Made by a program: the position numbers and the translations under genes
The notes under the pieces: generated by a model
Seen by the model: only the letters and a program-made list of their open reading frames with translations
Database searches by the model: none
What the model was told of the DNA's origin: nothing
In this document: in pieces, positions 1 through 6,993 of the stretch
Numbering within the stretch: position 1 is the stretch's first letter
Layout: every line of letters starts with the position of its first letter
Assembly: GCA_026770595.1 (NCBI GenBank)
Contig: MU634761.1
Span: forward strand, 1-10,323
DNA: 10,323 bases
Origin: Ochromonadaceae sp. CCMP2298
Lineage: Eukaryota; Sar; Synurophyceae; Ochromonadales; Ochromonadaceae
Reading direction: 5' to 3'

Positions 1-2607
1 GGGGTGGAGGGGGAGGGGGTGGAGGGGCTGGTGGCGGATCTGACACTATTGGGTGGGTCGTTTTCTGACCTGCTGGTGCGTTATACGCTCACACGCAGGT
101 CCGGCGCGGCACAGGTGTTGGTGAGATCGCTGAGGTCGGCGCTGCTGGGGGTGCGAGCGGAGTCCCAGGGGATCGCCTTCGTCCCCTATGCAGATATAGA
201 CGTAGATGCAGACGCAGACGTAGATGCAGATGCAGATGCCGTGGGGGTCGAGACCAGACAGCAGAGGGAGGGGCATTGGGAGGAACAGGGACAGAGGGAG
301 GGACAGATTGGACAGAGACAGGCGGGGAGTTTGGCCGCACTGGCTCTGGGCTCTCTGCCTTCTAGGCATCTCTACCAGCAGCACCTAGCTAGAGATGGCA
401 AGCCTAGGTCACAGAGAGTGCACCGCCTTGTACACACAGCCACACACACACACACATCCACACACACAAACGCACAAACACCCACACCCCCATCTGACAG
501 TGCTCAGGCCACCACCACCAACGCCGACACCACCAACGCCACCACCACCAACGCCACTGCGACCAACGCCACTGCGACCACTGCCAACGGGACCACCACC
601 ACGGTGTCTCGGGTCAAGCTCTTCCTGCTGCTGCCCCTGCCCGCCCCTATGCGGTGGGTGTCTATGCAGGGCGAGTGGCTGCACGCACACGTGGAGCTGC
701 TGGAGGTGGCAGGAGCAGAGGCAAAGGGCCTGGTGCTGGATAGGTGGGTCAGCCTAGGAGCCGGTACAGGTGCAGGCACAGCAACAGGCGCAAGTGCAGG
801 TATAGGCGGGTCCAGTGTGGCCTGCTTCAGTGCAGTGTTCAGGTGGGGAGCAGACCCCAACGCGGCAGGGACAGGGGCAGGGGCGACTGAGACTGCCAAC
901 AGCACGAGCAGTAGCACGAACAGCAGCAGCCACAGCCACAGCAGTTACAATAACAACAGTAGTCATAATAGCGACAGTAGTCACAACAGCAGCAGCTACA
1001 GCAGTCACAATAGCAGTCATAGCACTTACAGCATGCACAGCACACTTAGCAGCAATAGCAGCAATAGTAACAGTAGCAGTAACAGCAGTACCAGCAATAC
1101 CAGCACTGAGGTGGGCGCGGTGGGGGAAAGGAGACGTCAACTCGTATCGGCACCACTGGCATGGGCATGGGCGGGGGCATGGGTGGGGGCGGAGAGCCTA
1201 CTGGGGGGCCTGCGCGGCTGGAGGGGACAGACGAGGACTGGTGCCGGGGCCAGGCCAGTCGGGCCGGGCGCGTGGAGGGAGGAGGGAGAGAGGGAGGAGG
1301 GGGAGAGGGAGGGAGAGGAGAGGGAGGAGGGAGAAGGGGGAGGAGATGCGGGGGCAGATGACAGGGAATTCGAATCTGAGCGGCGCCGGCTGACAGATAC
1401 CTACGCCGCCTCTCTTATCCACGTCAACCGCCTCTACAGCCGCGCCTTCGGGGCCGAGTCACGTAAGGTGCCCGCCCACGTACCGCACATGATTGACACA
1501 CAGTACGTACAGGAGATGCAGGACAGATGGCCTATGGAGTGGAACGCCACCTCAGCGCACCGCTTCCGCTCCCCCGAAGATATGCAGTACTCCTTTAGCT
1601 ACTACTACTACCTCATCCACAGACTCAAGAACAAACCCCCCAGCGTGGATCAGTACCTGGCCTCGGTAGTGGACACAGACAGAGACGGGCTGCTGAGCGA
1701 TAACGAATTTCGCACTCTGGCTGCTGTGGTGAAGGGCAGTGGTTCTCCCTCTGACGCCTACGTGGAGGAGCTGCGCGCATGTGTGGAGCGCAACAGCACC
1801 TACACAGCACAGCACAGCGCTGCGAGCTCCTCCAGCGCTCTAGGCCTGCGCTCCTTCACCCTGCGCCCCCCTCCCTCCCTCCAGCAGGTGCTCAACTGCT
1901 CAGACATAACCACCGCCTTGCGCAAAAACGTGGACTGGGATGCGCAATTCCCGACACACAGTTTGTTGTCCGATCGAGACCTCGTGGCCTTCGAGATGGT
2001 TGGGGATAACTACACTGCAACATTGGGTCAACTGGACTCGATCCGTGCTAGGCAGTCAAAGTTCGTGTGCATAAACGACAACATGCGGGCCCCCTCGGCT
2101 GCCCTGGATGCTGCGCTGAAGGCCTTTTATGAGTCCTTTTTCCCCACTGCGAGTGTGTTCGAAGTGCAGAGTGCAAACCCCTCCCTCTATCTGGACGAGT
2201 ACCATCGCCTTAAGGAGGAGAGGGAGGGGCGCTGGGGGGGACTGGGGCGCTGGGTTAAGGTTGGGGTAGGGGGCTGGGGCGGGGGTGTGCACAGGCTGCA
2301 ATCAGTAGTGCACTCCGCCGCCTCCGCGGTGTGGCTGCTATTGGGAGATGTGGCTGTACCAGCTGCCAAAGCTTTGCTGCGTCTGTTCGAGGAGGATGAT
2401 CCGTCAGAGTACGCGGCCGCACTGCGCAGGGAGATAGGCGCCCAAACCGGGGACAGGGGGGACAGGGACGGGGGTGGGGGCGGTAGGGGCGGTGGGAACA
2501 GGGAGGCGGAGCACCTGCGTGCTATGGCTCTGTGCGGGGTAGTGGGCGTGCTGGGATTCGTGCTGCTGCGCAAATTCAGCACACGCGCCCGCACCGTAAC
2601 CGCATAA
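1..2607 (+). CDS. GNPTAB: GlcNAc-1-phosphotransferase alpha/beta precursor (GNPTAB-like, Stealth family), 5'-partial
   Basis: In animals this Golgi enzyme transfers GlcNAc-1-phosphate to mannose on lysosomal hydrolases, the first step of the mannose-6-phosphate tag. The frame is open from the left edge, so the N-terminus and Stealth CR1/CR2 lie outside the window. Residues are counted from nucleotide 4. About 1-460 are low complexity: an Asp-Ala run (near 66-78), Thr/Asn-rich (150-200), Ser/Asn-rich (300-365) and Glu/Arg/Gly-rich (425-450). From 465 the beta subunit is strongly conserved: DTYAASLIHVNRLYSRAFG, then Stealth CR3 (about 487-540, with KVPAHVPHMID), an EF-hand loop at 557-568 (D-x-D-x-D-G-x-L-x-x-x-E), and CR4 (about 670-720, GQLDSIR...KFVCINDN...FYESFFP). 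A C-terminal membrane helix (about 840-856) precedes a short basic tail, as in the vertebrate beta subunit. It ends at TAA. The beta identification is firm. The long low-complexity stretch is open throughout, but I cannot exclude an intron within it. Confidence 0.9.
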   Translation, partial: GVEGEGVEGLVADLTLLGGSFSDLLVRYTLTRRSGAAQVLVRSLRSALLGVRAESQGIAFVPYADIDVDADADVDADADAVGVETRQQREGHWEEQGQREGQIGQRQAGSLAALALGSLPSRHLYQQHLARDGKPRSQRVHRLVHTATHTHTSTHTNAQTPTPPSDSAQATTTNADTTNATTTNATATNATATTANGTTTTVSRVKLFLLLPLPAPMRWVSMQGEWLHAHVELLEVAGAEAKGLVLDRWVSLGAGTGAGTATGASAGIGGSSVACFSAVFRWGADPNAAGTGAGATETANSTSSSTNSSSHSHSSYNNNSSHNSDSSHNSSSYSSHNSSHSTYSMHSTLSSNSSNSNSSSNSSTSNTSTEVGAVGERRRQLVSAPLAWAWAGAWVGAESLLGGLRGWRGQTRTGAGARPVGPGAWREEGEREEGEREGEEREEGEGGGDAGADDREFESERRRLTDTYAASLIHVNRLYSRAFGAESRKVPAHVPHMIDTQYVQEMQDRWPMEWNATSAHRFRSPEDMQYSFSYYYYLIHRLKNKPPSVDQYLASVVDTDRDGLLSDNEFRTLAAVVKGSGSPSDAYVEELRACVERNSTYTAQHSAASSSSALGLRSFTLRPPPSLQQVLNCSDITTALRKNVDWDAQFPTHSLLSDRDLVAFEMVGDNYTATLGQLDSIRARQSKFVCINDNMRAPSAALDAALKAFYESFFPTASVFEVQSANPSLYLDEYHRLKEEREGRWGGLGRWVKVGVGGWGGGVHRLQSVVHSAASAVWLLLGDVAVPAAKALLRLFEEDDPSEYAAALRREIGAQTGDRGDRDGGGGGRGGGNREAEHLRAMALCGVVGVLGFVLLRKFSTRARTVTA
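511..602 (+). repeat. Coding ACC/AAC-GCC repeats (Thr-Asn-Ala rich)
   Basis: Degenerate copies of ACCACCAACGCC and CACTGCGACCAACGC lie head to tail inside the GNPTAB frame and encode TTTNAT/NATAT-type peptide with several N-x-T sequons. A CA-rich stretch (about 435-490) precedes it. The frame stays open, so this is treated as coding low-complexity sequence in the lumenal alpha region. Confidence 0.7.
892..1107 (+). repeat. Coding AGY/AAY triplet-repeat tract (Ser/Asn/His rich)
   Basis: Some 215 bp are built almost entirely of AGC, AGT, AAC, AAT, CAC/CAT and TAC triplets. The protein is a Ser/Asn run with many overlapping N-x-S sequons. The tract lies in the GNPTAB frame just upstream of the acidic linker and beta subunit. 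Confidence 0.75.
1274..1346 (+). repeat. Uninterrupted 73-nt polypurine tract
   Basis: All 73 bases are A or G, mostly GGGA/GAGG units, with no pyrimidine. It encodes the Glu/Arg/Gly linker before the predicted alpha/beta cleavage site. Such strand-asymmetric purine runs can form triplex or G-rich structures and are prone to slippage. Confidence 0.85.
1384..1398 (+). other. Predicted site-1-protease cleavage site between alpha and beta subunits
   Basis: The codons read R-R-L-T followed by D-T-Y-A-A-S-L. The human GNPTAB precursor is known to be cut by site-1 protease between Lys928 and Asp929, just before a matching DTFADSL sequence. RRLT fits the R-x-(hydrophobic)-x site-1-protease consensus and falls exactly at the equivalent position. 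Cleavage here is inferred. Confidence 0.65.
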
Positions 2608-3001
2608 CCATTACCCGTAACCCCTTACCCCCGCAAATGCTGAAATAGAGGAATAGATAGGGCTCTGCCAATAAAGTGGCAGACTGGCATAGGGAAGTGT
2701 CGATTTGTGGTAAACTGTTTTTTTAATATCGAGGATATCAACAATCGGAAGAGAAACTCCTCAGGCGGCCCCCTTTTGGGACTGCCTTATTTTGCTAATC
2801 GTGTCTAAACTTTTTAAGACTCGAGCCTAAACTTGCGAAACTTCATCTTAGGGCCTACATTGTGCTGAGGCCCTTTGGTCACACCACCTGTTATTTCAGG
2901 CCGTGTTCGTATACTTCTATACTGCGTAAAATAAAAGGCTTGGTCTGTTCGCCGCTGTGCCAGCCAGCATTGCACCATATCCCCCCCCCCTCCCCGCACG
3001 A
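2608..3001. other. Intergenic region between two converging genes
   Basis: It holds the 3' end of the GNPTAB-like gene (poly(A) signal at 2670) and, on the other strand, the downstream flank of the histidine kinase. It is AT-richer than its surroundings and includes a run of ten C (about 2981-2990). I see no convincing coding sequence. The short open frames lack recognisable motifs. Confidence 0.6.
2670..2675 (+). promoter_or_regulatory. Poly(A) signal AATAAA of the GNPTAB-like gene
   Basis: A canonical AATAAA lies 63 nt after the TAA stop, on the coding strand, followed within about 30-40 nt by GT-containing sequence (around 2698-2712). It is the only perfect AATAAA I see close to this gene's end. 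Confidence 0.6.
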
Positions 3002-4356
3002 CTACACCGCCTGGAACGCGAACTTCGGGCCCTGTGTGTGCACGGACGGATCCGGCATCACGGTACGGAAATTCGCACTCTTCAAACTACCCCTCCTTTG
3101 CTTCTCACTCCCCCGAAACCCTTGCTTCTGACTTGCTGACACAGGGCCATACGGAGTCTCCCTGGGCTTGAAATTCCTGAGCAGGCTCTCAAATACATCC
3201 GTGTCGAGTGGCTTATAGACAATAGAGAAGGAGGGAGGTGGGGAAAGAGGGGGAGTGGGAGTGGGAGTGGGAGTGGGAGTATAAAGTTAGAAAAGATTAG
3301 GAAGTGCAAACCGTATACACACCCCGATACATACCTTTTACTGGTAAAGTAAAAGTACAGATTTTCCAGTACGTTTTTGTACTTTAAGACTGGAATACTA
3401 AATTACTGTACTTTAAGTGTAATCCTGTACTTTAATGTTACTGTAAAGTACAGCAAAAACAGTACTATTTGACAGAGCCAGGCCCTTCTGCTGCTGTAAA
3501 AAGTACAGATTAACCTGTACTCCTACACCGAGAAAGGGTTATTCATGAAATCCCAAAAAGGGATTTCATGAATCGCGTTCAAAATCCTTTTAAAACATGT
3601 ACTAAGTACAGGTTTAACTGTACTTTTCTTATAAAATTTTTTCTGCACCTGTACTAAGTACAGGTGCATCTGTACTTTAAGATTAATCCTGTACTTTTTA
3701 GTACGTTTACTTTGCCGGTGTTTGCGAGCACATGGTCGGCGCCCCGCTCTTTGAAGTGGTCGACGTCATCCTGCATTCTGTATAGGGAGTGGGAAGCAGG
3801 GTAAGTGGAGACAGGTGTAAGAATTTAAACGAGCATAAACAAACGCATAAACAGACGCACTAATCTTAGCAGATTCTTACACGTTGCCCGTGATGCCTGC
3901 GATGAAGCACAAGCAGCCCATGCATCGCATCTGCCACACCGAGTCCGGTCCGTTCATAACCGGCATCTCGTTATCCGACAAAATGGCGTCAAAGGGCTCG
4001 CCCCGCTCCACAGCAGCTGCGTACTTCTCCACCGCCACTCTCCCGTTCTCAGCCTCCTCGCAGATATACTGCTTCGTCCTCAGGATGCACAGGAGCATTT
4101 TTCTATTGGAGATTGCGTCGTCTATGACCAAGATCCTTTTGTTAAATGGCTCAAATGGTGATTCGGGCGGAAGGTTGAAGTTCACAGTGTTGGGGTCCGG
4201 CTCCTGCTCCTGCTCCCCGACGTTCGAGATGCAGAACAGCGGCAAGAGGACGGAGAAGGTGGCGCCGCGGTCTAGGCCCTCGGATGTCACTTCGAAGGTG
4301 CCCCCGTGCTGTGGTGGTGGTATGATGGTGTTGGGGTAAGTGGTGCAGAAGCATAT

Positions 4357-4433
<77 letters not shown>

Positions 4434-6600
4434 GGAGGCAGACAGGGAGGCAGGCAGACAGGTAGGCAGGAGGCTTACCTGATTCACGATGCCCTTGCTG
4501 ATGAACAGACCCAGACCCGAACCCTGCCCAGCCTGCAGCTGATTCGCGTTCAACTACACCCCCTCCGCACCTATCTCCAACAGCTGTTCGGGGGAGAGAC
4601 CCGCTCCAGTGTCCGTCACGGAGATGCGTACAGCGCCAGCACGGGCATAGGAGAACCACTGCTGGGACTCCTCCAGGTTCAAGTTGTCGATCTGCGCATC
4701 GGCCAGTGCTTCGGGAAGCCATTCAACATGGACAGATATCGAGCCGGACGTCGGTGTGAACTTGAAGGCGTTCGACATGAGATTGCGCAGCACTTGTGAT
4801 ATGCGCATAGAGTCGCCCACCACCTGCAATGCCTGGTACTGCGTCAGCTCCTGGGCAGACAGCTCGTCCCATATCGCGCCTGTAATTATGAGCGTGACCC
4901 TTTTCTCCCTCGCTTGCATGGCGAATCCCGCGGTCGTCTTCTTCACCACCTGCCATATGGCCACAGCGGAGAATTCCAGGCGCAGCGTTCCTGACTCGAT
5001 CTGGAGAGGGAGATAGGGAGGGGTGGGTAGGAGATTGGGAGAGAGGGTGGGAGGGAGAGTGGGAGAGGGAAATAGTGGACAGCTTCAGAGTGAGCAGATG
5101 AGTGTTAGAGAGACTTACCTTATCGTAATTCAAAAGATCGTTAAGTACATCCACCGCGGCCTCTGTGCTGCTCAGAGCATCGTCCGAAAGCTGGATCCAG
5201 CCCTCGATCGTCTTAGTGATCAGCTGCACAGCCTCGGCAGGAGAAGTCTTACTCAGCATCTTGAGACTCGCGAGCAGCTCTATATCGATCAGCTTTAGTC
5301 CCAGGCGAACAGTGTTCAAATGCGTTCTATAGTGGGATAGTGGGAGAGAGGGAGAGGAAGTTAATGGACAGGATCAGTATTAGCTAGCGAGTGTGCTTAC
5401 CTCATCTCGTGGCTGATGAAGCGCACATACCGGCGCTTAGTGTCCAGTACAAACTGCTGCCTCTCGCTCTGCCTGCTCACTGCGAAGTCGTACAGCAAAA
5501 AGATCAGGCTGACCAGGGCGATTAGCGAGATTTCTAAGACAGCGAAGAGAATGGGATTGGTGGTAATGTACTCAGCATAGAAGGCCTTCCGGGGGTAGAG
5601 ATGGTGTAGCCGGTGGACTCTGCGATGCCGATCAAAGAGGGTTGGTAGAGCTGTCCTGACCTCTTCCTACCACAATACCGCACGTTGTGGAAGTCCCCGC
5701 TGCCCTTGAAGATCGGCGAGCCCTTTTTGAACGTGTAAGTGAACGTCTCAGGACTCCCCAAACGTCTCAGGACTCGATCTGGTCCACAAAGGTGGGCACG
5801 GAATTGGCGAGCAGGTCGTGCCAGTCTACCCCCGCGGCCACGATACCCACCGCATTAACTGCGCCATCAAGACCCACAATGGATACAGGCGAGATAACAG
5901 CAGTGCGGTAGCCGGTGACCTCGGCCTCGGCTGGCAGCAAAATGGGCGTGTTGACGGCGCTGCACTCGCGTGTTGTTTTGTGCGCTGCACACAGCAGGGC
6001 CTTCTCTGCAAAGGGCCCGATGCGCGGATCTGCGTAAACATTCAGTCCCAGCACATTGGCGGTCATGGACTGCGTAATGGGCAGCAGGATGCGCAGACCC
6101 TCCCCCTTCCCCTGCCCCTCTCCCTGCCAGGTGGTATTCCCAGATAGATCGTCCAGGTAGATCAAACCTGGGGGATCAAATCGCCATATTCCTCTGTCTG
6201 TGGCACTAATATAGGCTCGACCGGGTGGCATCTGCAGGTCAGTATCCCACAGGTTGAACGCGAAAGTCTCCCACGCTGCGCCTTGGCTCGGACGCACCAC
6301 TGGCATAAAGGAGAAGTCCGCGACATTCGAGATCTCCGCCAACTGTGTGACGGCGTCTTTAAAACCATCCATACTGGCGTTGGGCCAGTCAGAATCGGTC
6401 GGATGCTGTGCGCTGTAGGAGGCGGCGAGTATGGTGGAGCCTCTGGTGGCGCGAGAGAACGCCGCCTGCGTGTTCTCCAGGGCCGCCGCTGAAACAGATT
6501 AGTACACACTGTCGGCGAGTTTGTGTTCGCTAAAGTGCAACACAGCGTAGGCAGCCCAGCTGATAACTGCGGCGACCACTACTAGAGTGATCACCACCAT
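3002..6600 (-). CDS. Membrane CHASE-domain hybrid histidine kinase, multi-exon and multiply interrupted (possible pseudogene)
   Basis: Layout: TM1, extracellular CHASE sensor, TM2, HisKA, HATPase, receiver. Exons (minus): 6600-5401, 5326-5119, 5000-4479, 4308-3881, 3777-3711, 3211-3002. Introns of 74, 118, 170, 103 and 499 nt are GT-AG and keep phase. Domain evidence: TM1 VVITLVVVAAVISWAAYAVL; CHASE core about 6480-5640; TM2 ILFAVLEISLIALVSLIFLL; H-box FISHEMR with His at 5409-5411; N-box NLMSNAFKFTP; DTGAGLS; GQGSGLGLFISKG; receiver VIDD, phospho-Asp at 3973-3975 (SDNEMP), ITGN and KPLD. Breaks: TAA at 6499-6501, a duplicated TCC-TGA at 5738-5775, a frame change within 5590-5680, TAG at 4554-4556 where relatives carry Gln, and an element at the receiver splice site. 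The H-box proline is His (RTHLNTV). The ATG at 6600 is the only in-frame Met, but the frame is open upstream to 6714, so the true start may be on an earlier exon. Family is certain. Function is doubtful. Confidence 0.8.
3251..3280. repeat. (GGGAGT)5 hexanucleotide repeat
   Basis: Five perfect units. On the minus strand it is ACTCCC repeated and forms part of the pyrimidine-rich stretch upstream of the kinase gene's last acceptor (3212). Confidence 0.85.
3425..3453. repeat. 10-bp inverted repeat CTGTACTTTA/TAAAGTACAG
   Basis: Arms 3425-3434 and 3444-3453 are perfectly complementary around a 9-nt loop. It is one of several hairpins made from the same CTGTACTT motif inside the inserted element. 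Confidence 0.7.
3541..3573. repeat. 14-bp perfect hairpin within the element
   Basis: ATTCATGAAATCCC (3541-3554) and its exact reverse complement (3560-3573) flank AAAAA. This sequence is unrelated to the GTAC motif of the rest of the element and sits near its middle. Confidence 0.85.
3644..3668. repeat. 25-nt near-palindrome TGCACCTGTACT-A-AGTACAGGTGCA
   Basis: Two perfect 12-bp arms surround a single A. A degraded copy of the same palindrome (CATGTACT-A-AGTACAGG, one mismatch) lies about 48 bp upstream, near 3597-3613. Confidence 0.85.
4357..4434. repeat. (AGAC)n microsatellite, about 19 units, inside a kinase intron
   Basis: 78 bp of AGAC units with one variant (AAAC near 4377). Read on the minus strand it is CTGT repeats within the 170-nt intron 4478-4309, between exons ending GIVNQ and starting HGGTF. 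It provides the pyrimidine-rich part of that intron. Degenerate GCAGG/GACAGG units follow to about 4471. Confidence 0.9.
5738..5775 (-). repeat. 19-bp tandem duplication, each copy with an in-frame TCC-TGA
   Basis: The 15-mer GAGTCCTGAGACGTT (minus) occurs at 5775-5761 and 5756-5742, offset 19 bp. The CHASE frame meets TCC TGA in copy one (TGA 5769-5767). A +1 shift there reads ETFGES and meets TCC TGA again in copy two (TGA 5750-5748). A second +1 shift leads into ETFTYTFKKG, the conserved CHASE continuation. Confidence 0.85.
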
Positions 6601-6857
6601 AGCGCGCAACCAGAACACTCGGCTGAATGTTCTCTGCCCATGGTCAATCGCGATGCTGCAAGCTGTGATGAGTTTGGTTTCAAGGGTGCAAGACGATCCA
6701 AGCGATCCAAGCAGTCAGACAGAAATAGAAGTAAATCTCAGTGTTCTCTTTCTTTCTGACTGAACGCCTGTTGGACCCCCTCCTAAAAAGATACGCCTAG
6801 GAACCTACTGTAAGAACGCAGGAAGGTGCGTGCGTTACTTTGGACTCCCCTGATGGG

Positions 6858-6993
6858 CGTCCGGATAAGAAAAACCCTTCAGATCTGGATTTAGAACTTT
6901 TTCAAATCTAGAAACCCACTGTCCGAATAAGATTTTCACGGTCCAGATTCTTAATCTGGGTCTGGGTTTTCGAGGGTTTTTGTCCGGATAAGG
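6858..6993. repeat. TCCGGATAAG repeats with imperfect inverted symmetry
   Basis: GTCCGGATAAG at 6859-6869, GTCCGAATAAG at 6921-6931 and GTCCGGATAAG at 6982-6992 are spaced 62 and 61 bp. AAAAACCCT near the left copy and AGGGTTTTT near the right copy are complementary, and CCAGATT-CTT-AATCTGG (6943-6959) is a small hairpin. It could be a decayed foldback element. Confidence 0.4.

Larger units (their letters stand above)
3212..3710 (-). other. 499-nt intron of the kinase gene carrying the inserted element
   Basis: Donor AAA|GTAAAC (GT at 3710-3709) and acceptor TATAAG|CCA (AG at 3213-3212). Splicing is phase 0 and joins VLANTGK to PLDTDVFESLL, rebuilding the conserved receiver Lys-Pro motif. 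A branch-point-like TTCTAAC and a long pyrimidine tract precede the acceptor, with no earlier AG after them. It is far longer than the gene's other introns (74-170 nt), explained by the element inside. Unspliced reading would end at a TAG inside the element. Confidence 0.75.
3339..3720. mobile_element. MITE-like/foldback element with ~20-bp terminal inverted repeats
   Basis: The ends read TACTGGTAAAGTAAAAGTAC (plus, from 3339) and, on the minus strand from 3720, CACCGGCAAAGTAAACGTAC: 16 of 20 positions match. AAA lies outside each end (3721-3723 and 3336-3338, read on minus), a possible 3-bp target duplication. The interior has no coding sequence. It is AT-rich and full of CTGTACTT/AAGTACAG units in both orientations, plus two hairpins, and a unit CTGTACTTTAAG-nnn-AATCCTGTACTTT at 3406-3433 and again at 3670-3697. 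It is non-autonomous. The family is not identified. Confidence 0.65.

Noticed and set aside
46-1140. Several long open frames antisense to the first gene
   Set aside because: They are shadows of the GC-rich, repeat-based coding strand (Cys/Ala/Val runs) with no recognisable motifs.
2595-2634. CCGTAACC/TTACCC units near the GNPTAB stop as telomere-like repeats
   Set aside because: The units are few, irregular and partly inside the coding sequence. There is no tandem TTAGGG-type array.
3082-3309. Minus-strand frame across 3082-3309 as a gene
   Set aside because: It mixes the (ACTCCC)n repeat and the last kinase exon in the wrong frame. The KPLDTDVFESLL frame is the supported one.
3877-3884. 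Kinase gene ending at GNV-TAA (about 3878)
   Set aside because: The receiver would lack its last third. A donor ACGT|GTAAGA and acceptor ATACAG|A join in phase to MQDDVDHFKERGADHVLA, the expected continuation.
4287-4553. Open frame encoding repeated VCLS units
   Set aside because: It is the translated CTGT microsatellite inside a spliced intron, flanked by real exons with clear GT and AG sites.
4554-6501. TAA and TAG read as glutamine (alternative nuclear code)
   Set aside because: Both stops in the kinase gene fall where Gln would fit, but the GNPTAB frame has about 30 Gln codons, all CAA/CAG, and the RING gene and 9548 gene also lack in-frame TAR. A genome-wide reassignment is unlikely. 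Local lesions fit better.
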